From: a virus | Direction: 5' to 3' (one strand) | IMG/VR virus record: IMGVR_UViG_3300047310_000023 | Location: 1 to 22,827 of that record | DNA: 22,827 nucleotides | Shown: piece after piece, positions 15,458 to 22,559 of the stretch | Numbering within the stretch: the first letter of the stretch is position 1 | Layout: every line of letters starts with the position of its first letter | Notes under the pieces: model-generated | The model's input: the letters and a program-made list of their open reading frames with translations, nothing else | Databases searched by the model: none | What the model was told of the DNA's origin: nothing | Program-made: the position numbers and the translations under genes

Positions 15458-16198
15458 TCAGGGGGTGTGCGGGGTCACTTGCGGCATCGTCACCACATCG
15501 ACCGAATAGATGCCGAGCCTCAGTTGGTCGGCGAACTCCTGATCGAGCGAGACGACGAGATTGACCTGGGTGTGCAGATCAACGATCCAGCGGTCTTCCC
15601 ACTGTGACTCGGCATTGGGGAACGGCACCATGCGCGGATCTTCGGCATAGAGCGGTGTCATGCCGTAGGGTTGCGACGCCTGCGCCAGGAGCTGGCAGCC
15701 CCGTTCGTCACGCCACGTGGTCTGGATCGCCAGCGCGTTCATGTTGCCGTTGGGACCATGCACGTCGCACTGATAGACCACGTCCATCGGCTGCAGCATG
15801 GTGTGCCGCCCGGCATAGATATTACTGCCTGCCGCGACCATCTGCGGCGGCGCCACGGTGTAGCTCCCGGGGGTCTCCAACACGGCGGTGACCACGCTGC
15901 CAGGAACCATCACCGAGCCGTAGAGCAGGTATCCCGGCAATAGCTTTGGGCCGGAGGTCACGGTCAGCGTGTCGTTGACGATGCCACCGATCAGATGAAG
16001 ATCCGCGTCGGCGTCGACATTGGTCGACAGCCGTTCGCGTCGCAGCGTGGTCAGCACGCAGAAGTCCGGCGACAGCGGTTCCGGCACCCGGTTGCCATAG
16101 GCGCGGATCACCTCGACGCCGGTTGGCAGGATGCCGAGCAGCACCGCGCGCACCGCTGTCATGATCTCGGTGTCGCCGATACTGACCAGGGCTGGCAT
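15458..16198 (-). CDS. Neck / tail terminator-like protein (gp12-like) with inserted beta module
   Basis: A 246-residue protein whose ATG overlaps the upstream stop as TGATG. The N-terminus (LVSIGDTEIMTAVRAVLLGI, then GVEVIRAYGNRVPEPLSPDF, LTTLRRERLSTNVD) and the C-terminal half (YQCDVHGPNGNMNALAIQTT, TPLYAEDPRMVPFP, QWEDRWIVDLHTQVNLVVSL, QEFADQLRLGIYSVDVV) follow the gp12-like neck terminator family of Bcep781-type phages. These cap the tail and join it to the head. Residues about 66-130 are an extra Gly/Thr/Val-rich beta module splitting the family core between two strands. The same kind of module recurs in sheath, plug and J-like proteins. The gene sits just upstream of the sheath, its usual place. 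Confidence 0.8.
   Translation of the reverse strand: MPALVSIGDTEIMTAVRAVLLGILPTGVEVIRAYGNRVPEPLSPDFCVLTTLRRERLSTNVDADADLHLIGGIVNDTLTVTSGPKLLPGYLLYGSVMVPGSVVTAVLETPGSYTVAPPQMVAAGSNIYAGRHTMLQPMDVVYQCDVHGPNGNMNALAIQTTWRDERGCQLLAQASQPYGMTPLYAEDPRMVPFPNAESQWEDRWIVDLHTQVNLVVSLDQEFADQLRLGIYSVDVVTMPQVTPHTP
15809..16003 (-). other. Beta-rich module copy in neck protein (residues ~66-130)
   Basis: The segment has GGIVNDTLTVTSGPKLLPGY, then LLYGSVMVPGSVVTAVLETP and GSYTVAPPQMVAAGSNIY. It matches the pattern I-x-x-x-x-L-x-V, G-x-x-x-x-G-x-x-V-x-G, G-x-Y-x-V, but is the most diverged of the four copies. Confidence 0.55.
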
Positions 16199-16455
16199 CA
16201 GTCCTCGTCGTCGCGCTTGGTAGTGGCGAAGCCGGGGACCGCCGCATTCGGCGTGGTCACCAGCATTGGCTGCTGGTCCTTGGCACCGTAGTAGATGTCC
16301 TTGCCGCGTTTGGCACCGTAGAGCGGACGGATGGAATCGACGCCCGAGATGGTGCCCTTGTTGCGCGACGCATAGAACACCTCCTCGCCCTTCTCGGGTC
16401 CGTAGGTGTCTTCCATGTTCGCCTTGATCTTGGCGCCCTTCTCGGTCAGCGGCAT
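16198..16455 (-). CDS. Small conserved phage protein of unknown function
   Basis: An 85-residue protein with ATG at 16455, two bases after the previous stop. The N-terminus (MPLTEKGAKIKANMEDTYGP, then GEEVFYASRNKGTISGVDS) resembles a small conserved motif I recognise in many phage genomes, without an assigned function. The rest is charged and ends in KRDDED. It lacks a signal peptide or membrane segment. Its place between accessory head proteins and the neck terminator suggests a minor virion or assembly role, but nothing in the sequence proves it. Confidence 0.7.
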   Translation of the reverse strand: MPLTEKGAKIKANMEDTYGPEKGEEVFYASRNKGTISGVDSIRPLYGAKRGKDIYYGAKDQQPMLVTTPNAAVPGFATTKRDDED

Positions 16456-16457
16456 CG

Positions 16458-16895
16458 CTACAGCTTCAGCCGGATCGCGCGGCGCAGGCCGTCATCGAGA
16501 TGGCCGACCAGACGTGGTCGCGGGAAGTAAAGCGGATTGACCACAGGCGTGTCATCCGGCACCACCGGCGGTGCCTGCATGACGATCTCGGACGCCCAGG
16601 CCGGACCCATCCGCAGCCAGTGATAGATCAGCCGCTGCTTGATGTCGTCCGGCACATAGTCGTCCGCCGCGAAGTCCGCCGGCCACTCGGGAGCCGGTGG
16701 CGCTTCGACCTCGACCGCCGTCACCTCTGGCGCCGCCTCCACCACCGGCGCGGGGGCTGGCGCGGGGGCGACGTAGACGACCGGCAGATACTCGACCTTC
16801 GCCTCGGTGATGAGCCTCAGGTCAAGGAAGTCCTGGGTCGCCTCCTTGAGCTGGACGACCGGCTCGACCGGCTCGACCGGTGCGGTGTCGCTCAC
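16458..16895 (-). CDS. Hypothetical structural protein with Pro/Ala-rich segment and HW motif
   Basis: A protein of about 145 residues. I chose the GTG at 16895, which follows the previous stop by four bases and gives a start (VSDTAPVEP) like neighbours; an in-frame ATG at 16925 overlaps the previous gene by 26 bases and remains possible. The first 70 residues are acidic and rich in Pro, Ala and Val, with an APAPAPAP stretch. The C-terminal half holds VPDDIKQRLIYHWLRMGP, closely paralleled in the 65-residue protein at 17238-17435. It ends in a basic tail (LRRAIRLKL). I do not recognise a known family. Confidence 0.65.
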   Translation of the reverse strand: MSDTAPVEPVEPVVQLKEATQDFLDLRLITEAKVEYLPVVYVAPAPAPAPVVEAAPEVTAVEVEAPPAPEWPADFAADDYVPDDIKQRLIYHWLRMGPAWASEIVMQAPPVVPDDTPVVNPLYFPRPRLVGHLDDGLRRAIRLKL

Positions 16896-16899
16896 GAGG

Positions 16900-17211
16900 T
16901 TATCCGAGCACGGTCCACGTGCCATCGCCGCCCGAGAGATACAGCACCGCGCCTACCGTGCCGCTGGAATCGGTGTAGAGCGAGCCGATCTGATCGAACC
17001 CCGGCGTCGCGCCACCGGGCGCGCCCTGGCCGACCGAGATCACCATCGAGATCGGCGGCGTGCCGATGTTCACCGCACCGCTGGCTGATGCGGCACCGAC
17101 GGTCTCCTGCAGCGCGGAAATTTCGCCGGCGATGGTTGTGAAATTGGCGCGGACATCGGCGGTGTAGGCCTCGCCGCTCGCCGGCTTGGTAACGTCGACC
17201 ATGGAAGGCAT
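16900..17211 (-). CDS. Small structural protein, head-fibre-like N-terminus
   Basis: A 103-residue protein. The ATG at 17211 has GGAG seven bases upstream; a second ATG at 17202 is less well placed. The opening (VDVTKPASGEAYTADVRANF, then TTIAGEISALQ) is a common start in phage fibre-type and head-fibre proteins, where it forms a short attachment and coiled coil. The end (GSLYTDSSGTVGAVLYLSGG, then DGTWTVLG) resembles a short beta motif widespread in phage surface proteins. The middle is Gly/Ser/Pro-rich. It may decorate the capsid or neck. The exact location in the virion cannot be decided from sequence. Confidence 0.65.
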   Translation of the reverse strand: MPSMVDVTKPASGEAYTADVRANFTTIAGEISALQETVGAASASGAVNIGTPPISMVISVGQGAPGGATPGFDQIGSLYTDSSGTVGAVLYLSGGDGTWTVLG

Positions 17212-17237
17212 TGCTGTTCTCCGTTGCTACAGGATGG

Positions 17238-17435
17238 TCACGCGGGCCAGATCGTCGCGCCGTCGTCCCAGGTCGTGCCGTCGTCGTCCCACGACGTCAG
17301 CGGCACGATGGCGCCGTGGTTGGGACCAAAGCGCCGCCAGTGCTCCATGAGCTGCGCCTGGACATCGCTCGGCACCGAGGTATCCACCGGCGTCGAGGCG
17401 TCGAAGACCACCGGGCCGCTACCGCTTCCACTCAT
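17238..17435 (-). CDS. Small hypothetical protein with HW motif
   Basis: A 65-residue protein with a strong AAGGAG site six to seven bases before the ATG at 17435, which supports it being real. Residues 21-38 (VPSDVQAQLMEHWRRFGP) match the motif in the neighbour at 16458-16895. The C-terminus has a repeated Trp-Asp-Asp turn (SWDDDGTTWDDGATIWP). No transmembrane segment or signal is visible. It is in the neck-gene block and may be a minor structural or assembly protein. I do not recognise a known family. Confidence 0.65.
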   Translation of the reverse strand: MSGSGSGPVVFDASTPVDTSVPSDVQAQLMEHWRRFGPNHGAIVPLTSWDDDGTTWDDGATIWPA

Positions 17436-17448
17436 CGCAGGCTCCTTT

Positions 17449-17865
17449 TCAGACGGGGGACGGAGGGGGTGCCACGAATGGCTGCGACGGCTTCGGCGAC
17501 TGCAGCGTGACGATCACCTTGCACCAGTCCGGCCACTGCTCGGACACCATCGTCACCAGCCACTCGTAGCCGTCGAACAGGAACACATCGCCGCCGGTCT
17601 CGTCGGCGCGGACGATCCCTGACCAACTGCCGTTGATGTAGACCGACAGGCGGTTCGCCTGGACGTTGAAGCCGACATCGGCCAGCAGGCGCAGCTCGTC
17701 CGATGTCAGGTTCTGCACCTGTCCAGGCCCCGACAGCAGCTCGTAATTTGGCACGCGCGAGCCGTCGGGGTTGGTGGTGTAGCCGGCGGTGGCACGACGG
17801 ATCTGGATGGTGCGGAACGGATTGACGATGCCGATCAGCGGCGCCGCCATTTGGTGGAGGTTCAT
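17449..17865 (-). CDS. Neck / head completion protein (conserved)
   Basis: A 138-residue protein starting at an ATG that overlaps the upstream stop as ATGA. The pattern (MNLHQMAAPLIGIVNPFRTI, then QIRRATAGYTTNPDGSRVPN, LSGPGQVQNLTSDELRLL, NRLSVYINGSWSGIVRADET, GGDVFLFDGYEWLVTMVSEQ, WPDWCKVIVTLQ) is a well-conserved phage protein that I associate with the neck gene set of AP22/Bcep781-type phages. There it precedes the terminator. It may be a head-tail joining component. The final Pro-rich stretch (QPFVAPPPSPV) is an addition. Its exact place in the connector stack is an inference from position. Confidence 0.65.
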   Translation of the reverse strand: MNLHQMAAPLIGIVNPFRTIQIRRATAGYTTNPDGSRVPNYELLSGPGQVQNLTSDELRLLADVGFNVQANRLSVYINGSWSGIVRADETGGDVFLFDGYEWLVTMVSEQWPDWCKVIVTLQSPKPSQPFVAPPPSPV

Positions 17866-18308
17866 CCCTCGACCACTTCGTGCTCGACGCTCTTGACCAT
17901 CAGGCTCGTTTCGATGAGCGGCTTATCAAACCCCTTCCGGTCGATCGTGCTCTGCGCCAGCGGGGGTTCCATCAGCGTGTTGATCGACTCGCGCACCCGC
18001 CCGGCGATCTCCTGACCCAGCGTGTCCAAGGTCGCGTCAACGTCGAGGTCGTTACTCTTCAGTATCACCGACGCCATCTTGCCCCACTTGGGCGACTGCG
18101 CGGCGATCATGTTGCGGAAGAACGGGCGCGGTGGCTGGCCGTGCTTGGCGATGCCGAACTCATTCCACGCCGCGACCTGCGGCACCGAGGTGCCGTCGGG
18201 GTAGGTGCCACCCTTCAGGAACCCGACCTTCAGCGTGCGCGGGTGCTCGGCGATCTTGCGCCGCAGCTCGTCCAGCGCCCCGGAGTTTTTCCTTACCAGT
18301 GCCGCCAT
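17862..18308 (-). CDS. Neck / tail completion protein, HK97 gp10-like
   Basis: A 148-residue protein. I chose the ATG at 18308, inside the end of the previous gene (16-base overlap); a longer in-frame extension to 18731 lies within the DUF4054-like gene and is rejected. The core (VRKNSGALDELRRKIAEHPR, then LKVGFLKGGTYPDGTSVPQV, AAWNEFGIAKHGQPPRPFFR, LDTLGQEIAGRVRESINT, LAQSTIDRKGFDKPLIETS, LMVKSVEHEVVEG) matches the gp10-like family. In many tailed phages this helps complete the tail end or neck, with the same NEFG-x-x-x-PPRPFF motif. It is coupled to the next gene by ATGA. This family call is one of the firmer ones. Confidence 0.8.
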   Translation of the reverse strand: MAALVRKNSGALDELRRKIAEHPRTLKVGFLKGGTYPDGTSVPQVAAWNEFGIAKHGQPPRPFFRNMIAAQSPKWGKMASVILKSNDLDVDATLDTLGQEIAGRVRESINTLMEPPLAQSTIDRKGFDKPLIETSLMVKSVEHEVVEG

Positions 18309-18796
18309 GCGCCGAGCCTGCCGGTGAAGGTGTTGGCCTCGGGGAAGGGCTGCGGCCCGATATGGTATTGCCACGTGCGATACTGCGCGGTGGCCGCCCA
18401 GTAGAGCGCGCCGTATGGCGTTTGTGTATACCACGCCTCGCTCGGTCCGCCGCTGCCGGCGGAACCGTAGTCGGAGGTGATCGACACCGAGCCTTCGGTG
18501 GCGGAGTTGATTCGCCCGACCATGCCGACACCCTGGCCCGGCGTGACGAACCCGCACGCCGTCAGTCCGCCGTTCAGTGCCGCGATGTGGGCGGTCAGCA
18601 TGTCGAGGTAGCCGGCGCGCGGCTGCTGCGCCGGCACCGGCGAGCACGGCGAGTTGTCGCAGAACATCGTCGCCTGATTGAAGAACATCTGCGCGCGCGG
18701 TTGGGTGACCGCCTGAAACTCCGGATAGCACGCCATCCAGTGCGGGTAGTCGAACACCACGACATTGGGATCGACCGGGACGATGACGTCGCTCAT
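18293..18796 (-). CDS. DUF4054-like head-tail adaptor protein
   Basis: A 167-residue protein with ATG at 18796, three bases after the previous stop. The sequence (VVVFDYPHWMACYPEFQAVT, then RAQMFFNQATMFCDNSPCSP, AGYLDMLTAHIAALNGG, GMVGRINSATEGSVSITSDY, SEAWYTQTPYGALYWAATAQ, YRTWQYHIGP) matches the DUF4054 family. It is a small helical protein in the head-tail adaptor position of myophages. It likely forms a ring beneath the portal. The end is partly shared with the start of the gp10-like gene in another frame. Residues 135-167 contain clusters of aromatic residues, usual in this family. Confidence 0.8.
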   Translation of the reverse strand: MSDVIVPVDPNVVVFDYPHWMACYPEFQAVTQPRAQMFFNQATMFCDNSPCSPVPAQQPRAGYLDMLTAHIAALNGGLTACGFVTPGQGVGMVGRINSATEGSVSITSDYGSAGSGGPSEAWYTQTPYGALYWAATAQYRTWQYHIGPQPFPEANTFTGRLGAWRHW

Positions 18797-18799
18797 GGG

Positions 18800-19402
18800 T
18801 TACGCCGGATACTGCGTCGGATACTGTTGCGGCGGCTGCTGCACTGGTTGCGCCACGGGCTGCTGTGGCGGCGGCGCCATCGGGCGCTCCTGCTGGCGGC
18901 GCTCCACGATCGCCAGGGCCTGCTGCTGCGCCTGCTCTGCCGCGCCACGCTCGGCTGTCGCCGCCTCGGCCTGCGCATCGGCCTGCTTGCGCAGGATCTC
19001 GGCCTGCCGGATCTGGGCGTCGGCCTGCCGCACCCGTTGGGCGGCCACCTGGGCGGCGGTGCGCGCCGCGTCCAGCGGGGTGTCCTCGGCGAGCGCGCCG
19101 CCGGTGTCATCCTCCAGCCCTAGCTCAAACCCGTATTCGTCCTGCGTATCTTGCATGGCATCCACCTCGGCCTGGGTGACCGGTCTAACGGTGTCCAGCA
19201 GCGCCGGGTTCGCGGTCATCCACTCGTTGAACGCCGCGAGATCGACGTCATAGGTGATGCCGGTGCCATGCACCGCGCCGGGGTCGCGCTGGCCGACGAT
19301 GGTGACGGAATAGGGGTCGACCCCCTCCGGGTGCGTCGTGGCCGAGCATAGCACCGAGACCGGCAGGGTGCTGGCGACGATCGTGGTGGTTGATCCGGAC
19401 AT
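18800..19402 (-). CDS. Tandem paralogue C: virion-type protein with coiled coil and Gln/Pro tail
   Basis: A 200-residue protein with ATG at 19402 and GGGAG eight bases upstream. Residues 1-98 resemble the two upstream genes: TIVGQRDPGAVHGTGITYDV, DLAAFNEWMTANPAL, DEYGFELGLE. Paralogue B has TIVGQRDPSAVNGWGLTYDV and QWMVAHPQ, YGLENGFE. Residues 110-172 are a predicted coiled coil rich in Ala, Gln, Arg and Glu. Residues 173-200 are almost wholly Gln, Pro, Tyr and Val. No known family is recognised for the N-terminal domain. The set lies between major capsid and adaptor genes, suggesting a capsid-surface or assembly role. The tail is a low-complexity addition. Confidence 0.7.
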   Translation of the reverse strand: MSGSTTTIVASTLPVSVLCSATTHPEGVDPYSVTIVGQRDPGAVHGTGITYDVDLAAFNEWMTANPALLDTVRPVTQAEVDAMQDTQDEYGFELGLEDDTGGALAEDTPLDAARTAAQVAAQRVRQADAQIRQAEILRKQADAQAEAATAERGAAEQAQQQALAIVERRQQERPMAPPPQQPVAQPVQQPPQQYPTQYPA

Positions 19403-20365
19403 GGAGAGAACTCCCTTCTATGGTGTGCCGTCGATTCCTTGCACGGTGATCGCGCCGACCGACTGGCGCAGTCGCATGGAGATCGACAGATCCTGGGTTG
19501 GTCGGGCGAACGCGTCGCCATTGCGGAAGCCCATACTGGCCATCAGCGCCGCGACGGACCCTGCCTGTGCGGCGGTGCTCGGCGCCGACGCGTAGGAGAT
19601 GGTCGAGGTGATGCCGGTGGTGTTGCTGTGGATGAGAAACTGCCACGGCGCGGCTGCTGACACGGACGCCGTCAGATAGGCGCCAAGATCGGCATTGATG
19701 CCGGCACAGATATCGTCGGCGCTGGCGACCGTGCCGAACACCCGCGCCAGCTTCAGGGTGAGGCCGTCGACCACGATGTCGAACCCGAGGGGAAAGAGGG
19801 AATTGTTGTTGAACAGGGCGAGCAGATCGAGCACGTCCTGATCGCTGAAATCGCCACTGATCAGCAGTGCCGATGTCGCTTCAACCGGCGCGGTGTAGAG
19901 CACGCTGTTGGAGGGCGGCGCCTCGGTGGCGCCGCTGGCATTACTTGCGGTGACGACGCAGCTTATCGTGTGGCCGTCATTGCTCGCCAGCAGCGGCAAG
20001 GTGTCACCGTTCGGGCCGATCGGCAGCGTGTCGTCCTGCATCCACTGGTAATCATAGTGGGTTGGGACATTGGTCCAGTTGCCCATCGTGCAGCGCATGC
20101 GCTGCTCTTCCTGCCAGACATAGGGCACGTCGACATTGACCGGCGGCAGGAGCGGGTCGATCGGCGGTGCCGGCTCGAAACCATTCTCCAACCCGTAGGT
20201 CTGCAAGGGATCGCCGTTGGCGTCGAGCTGCTCCTGGGTCGCGTCGGTGATGAACGGGGTGAATTGTGGGTGCGCTACCATCCATTGGTTGAACAGCGCG
20301 CTATCGACGTCATAGGTCAGGCCCCAGCCGTTGACGGCGGACGGATCGCGCTGGCCGACGATGGT
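19241..20365 (-). repeat. DNA identity patches between paralogues B and C
   Basis: A 20-base identity links 19284-19303 with 20346-20365, and a 15-base identity links 19241-19255 with 20303-20317. Both pairs have the same 1062-base offset, so they mark aligned parts of a tandem gene duplication rather than isolated repeats. Confidence 0.8.
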
Positions 20366-20458
20366 CTGCGAGATCTCCATGCCACCAGTGGTGCCGTGCG
20401 GCCCCTGCATCAGGACCGAGGTCTCCATTTTCGACGCGACGGTCACGGTGCCTGACAT
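19418..20458 (-). CDS. Tandem paralogue B: virion-type protein with Ig-like and sheath-like domains
   Basis: A 346-residue protein with ATG at 20458, nine bases after the upstream stop. Residues 1-98 are the N-terminal domain shared with neighbours (GTVTVASK, TIVGQRDPSAVNGWGLTYDV, YGLENGFE). Residues about 104-187 look like a bacterial Ig-like domain: Cys123 in MRCTMGNW, Trp139 in DYQWMQDD, Cys167 in TISCVVTASNASG, a spacing typical of the fold. Residues about 198-315 resemble the outer domain of DUF3383 sheaths (FDIVVDGLTLKLARVFG, then ASADDICAGINADLGAYL, then FLIHSNTTGITSTISYASAP). Ig-like domains on virions commonly decorate surfaces and bind carbohydrates weakly. This suggests a capsid or tail surface protein, but its partner is unknown. 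The three-part layout is unusual. Confidence 0.7.
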   Translation of the reverse strand: MSGTVTVASKMETSVLMQGPHGTTGGMEISQTIVGQRDPSAVNGWGLTYDVDSALFNQWMVAHPQFTPFITDATQEQLDANGDPLQTYGLENGFEPAPPIDPLLPPVNVDVPYVWQEEQRMRCTMGNWTNVPTHYDYQWMQDDTLPIGPNGDTLPLLASNDGHTISCVVTASNASGATEAPPSNSVLYTAPVEATSALLISGDFSDQDVLDLLALFNNNSLFPLGFDIVVDGLTLKLARVFGTVASADDICAGINADLGAYLTASVSAAAPWQFLIHSNTTGITSTISYASAPSTAAQAGSVAALMASMGFRNGDAFARPTQDLSISMRLRQSVGAITVQGIDGTP

Positions 20459-20467
20459 GCTGACCCC

Positions 20468-20896
20468 TCACACCGCGTCGGCGGTCGCGATCTTGCGCTG
20501 GAACTCCGGCGGCAGATTCTTCGGATCGATCGGCTCGAAACCGCTCTTCTCGTTACGGTGGTCGTTGGCCTGGGCGATCGTGTCACCCACCTTGGCCTGG
20601 GCGAATATCAGGCCGTTGCGCACGATGTCGGCGTCCTTGTATTGCTCCAGCCACTGCGCGAACCGGTCGGCATCGACGCCATGGGTCAGCGCGGCGCCGT
20701 GGGCGATCTGATAGGGCGCGTCCTGTCCGAGCTTGCGTGCCGGGCCGTTGATCTTGTGCTGCCACGGCAGCGCCTTGGCGATCTTCATGTCCTTCACGCC
20801 GCCGGTCATCACCGGCACGCTGATGGTCTCAAACTCGTAGACCTGCAGCACGAGGCCGTTGGGGATCTTGCAGGCGACGGTGACGGTTCCCGGCAT
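20468..20896 (-). CDS. Tandem paralogue A: small virion-type protein
   Basis: A 142-residue protein with ATG at 20896, four bases after the major capsid stop. It opens MPGTVTVACKIPNGLVLQVY, close to paralogue B's MSGTVTVASKMETSVLMQG. It also shares the order (small domain)-(GLT/LTHGVD)-(FAQWLEQ)-(SGFEPID). It has a longer central loop (residues about 30-60) with KINGPARKLGQDAPYQI, and lacks the added C-terminal domains of B and C, so it is probably closest to the ancestral form. In related phages a small protein is often found just after the major capsid gene. A role as capsid decoration or head completion is likely, but no family is recognised with confidence. Confidence 0.7.
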   Translation of the reverse strand: MPGTVTVACKIPNGLVLQVYEFETISVPVMTGGVKDMKIAKALPWQHKINGPARKLGQDAPYQIAHGAALTHGVDADRFAQWLEQYKDADIVRNGLIFAQAKVGDTIAQANDHRNEKSGFEPIDPKNLPPEFQRKIATADAV

Positions 20897-20900
20897 CGCC

Positions 20901-21956
20901 TCAAACCCCGATCATACCGGCGATCGCCAGCGGGTAGCGAATGATCGCACCCCAGGTGCCGCCGGTCTTCTTCTGCGCGTAGCTCGACAGGCTGCGCACC
21001 AGCGCGTGGTCGCGGCTCTTCTCGTTGAAGCCGCAATAGCCGGTCTTGTTGCCGTCGAACTCCTTGGCGATGAGCTGCACCAGATTGCCGCCGGCCACCG
21101 CCGAATAGCGCGGGTCGGTGACGTAGGAGATGTTCGGGAAACTCTCCTTGATAAACGCCTTGATGGTGATGCCGAACGAGTTAATCGCGGTCAGCGCCGA
21201 GGCGACCGTGTTCGGATACACCAGGGTCATCGCGGTGTCCTGCGTGATGTAGCCCTGCGAATTGGAGGTGAGCTGATTGAACATCAGCTGGAAATCCTTG
21301 TAGATCTCCTCGGCGGTCGCGGTCACCGCGCCGTTGAACACCCACTTATTGGCGTTGCCCGCCGCCTTCAGGGTCGGCAGCAGATTGGCCGGCAACGACG
21401 GATCGTTGGTGATGCCGTAGTTCAGCAGCCCGCTGACCCCGAAGTGATAGGTGAGGTCGAGGAACTTATCGAGCGTCTTGGCAGCGCTCTGCTGCTTCTC
21501 GCTGACCAGCTCCAGCTTGGCCGCGCCGGCGCGCTCGACCTCCAGATCACCGTATTCGATGATGGTCTGGAACAGATAGGCCTGCCGCTGCTCCCACTGC
21601 TCGTTGACGTCGGAGCGGCCCATCGTGTTGTAGTCGCCGTATGACGACACTTCGCCGGTGTTCTCGACCACCGGGATGAAGATCGTCTGGTCGACCCACG
21701 AGCCTTTCTTCTGCTCGCCGAGGATCTCGGCGCCCTTGTTGGGCGCCTGCAGGATACGCACCACCTCGGAGTCTACGAGCTGGGTAAAGAACGCCGGAAT
21801 GCCCGCGTTCGGCAGCGTGACCAGCCCCGGCTGCGCGTCCATGCCCAATGGCACGCGCATGTCATCTGGCATGTAGTCGTAGGTGAAGGGCATGTGGATG
21901 CCCCACTCCTCGGCAAGGCGCTGGGCGTCACGGGCGAACTCGGAACTGCGTTGCAT
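20901..21956 (-). CDS. Major capsid protein (DUF2184-like, HK97 fold)
   Basis: A 351-residue protein with ATG at 21956 and AGGAG about eight bases upstream. The pattern (GLVTLPNAGIPAFFTQLVDS, then KGSWVDQTIFIPVVENTGEV, SSYGDYNTMGRSDVNEQWEQ, RQAYLFQTIIEYGDLEVERA, QQSAAKTLDKFLDLTYHFGV) and the C-terminal QAGITQDTAMTLVYPN-like part with YVTDPRYSAVAGGNLVQL, RYPLAIAGMIGV match the DUF2184 group of major capsid proteins from Bcep781-type phages. Length and central helix-beta order suit the HK97 fold. No separate scaffold domain or delta domain is visible in this gene. It forms the capsid shell and should be among the most abundant products. Confidence 0.88.
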   Translation of the reverse strand: MQRSSEFARDAQRLAEEWGIHMPFTYDYMPDDMRVPLGMDAQPGLVTLPNAGIPAFFTQLVDSEVVRILQAPNKGAEILGEQKKGSWVDQTIFIPVVENTGEVSSYGDYNTMGRSDVNEQWEQRQAYLFQTIIEYGDLEVERAGAAKLELVSEKQQSAAKTLDKFLDLTYHFGVSGLLNYGITNDPSLPANLLPTLKAAGNANKWVFNGAVTATAEEIYKDFQLMFNQLTSNSQGYITQDTAMTLVYPNTVASALTAINSFGITIKAFIKESFPNISYVTDPRYSAVAGGNLVQLIAKEFDGNKTGYCGFNEKSRDHALVRSLSSYAQKKTGGTWGAIIRYPLAIAGMIGV

Positions 21957-21998
21957 AGCGGCTCTCCTACAGCTCAGCTTGAGGGGGTTGTTGCTCGT

Positions 21999-22559
21999 TT
22001 AGCCGAGCGGCTGGCTGGTCATTTTGATCAGCTCATTGGCGAGGCCGGGAGTTGCTGCCCACCACTTGGTCTCGGTGAACCCGGCGATGGTGGCGCCGGT
22101 GGCACCGAACTGGATCGTGCCGCCATCCATCACCGCGCCGCTGGTGTGGGCGTTCTTGGCGAACGCCCGCTGGCCGACCGCGACGGCGCCCGCGCCGGTG
22201 TTGCGCACGAAGAAGGTGCCGCCGGTGAACACCTCGCCCACCGGGAAACCCGCCGGGATGAAGAACGAGGTCGAACTCGGCGTGGTGAAATAGATCAGGT
22301 TCAGTCCGTTCATGTCGCGGTGCAGGAAGCCGCTGGGCACGCCGCTGCCGGTGTTGAGCACCAGCGTGTTGGTGGCGACGTCGGCCCACACGAAGCGCGC
22401 GATGAACACCCCGGCTGCCGCCGGTGGCACCGCACCCTGCGTGCCGCCCGCCTTGAACCCGCCTTCGACCGACGGCAACGACCAGCGCGGATCTTCCGAC
22501 GCGAAGTCACCCTCGACGCCGATCGCCTGGGTGATGTTGATAACAGTTTGAAACGTCAT
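21999..22559 (-). CDS. Capsid cement / decoration protein
   Basis: A 186-residue protein with ATG at 22559 and GGGAG about nine bases upstream. The start (MTFQTVINITQAIGVEGDFA) resembles structural cement proteins of the phage Gp24-like group, which begin with a similar extended arm. The remainder (IARFVWADVATNTLVLNTGS, then GLNLIYFTTPSSTSFFIPAG, GGTFFVRNTGAGAVAVGQRA, TETKWWAATPGLANELIKM) is beta-rich with many Gly, Thr and Ala. These proteins trimerise on the capsid surface and strengthen the shell. It sits directly before the major capsid gene, the usual place for such genes. The extended GAVAVGQRAFAK repeat-like strands suit a beta-sandwich core. Confidence 0.75.
   Translation of the reverse strand: MTFQTVINITQAIGVEGDFASEDPRWSLPSVEGGFKAGGTQGAVPPAAAGVFIARFVWADVATNTLVLNTGSGVPSGFLHRDMNGLNLIYFTTPSSTSFFIPAGFPVGEVFTGGTFFVRNTGAGAVAVGQRAFAKNAHTSGAVMDGGTIQFGATGATIAGFTETKWWAATPGLANELIKMTSQPLG

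Noticed and set aside
18309-18731. Longer N-terminus for the gp10-like gene
   Set aside because: The extension lies inside the DUF4054-like gene, and its sequence has no family features. The gp10-like core begins right after 18308.
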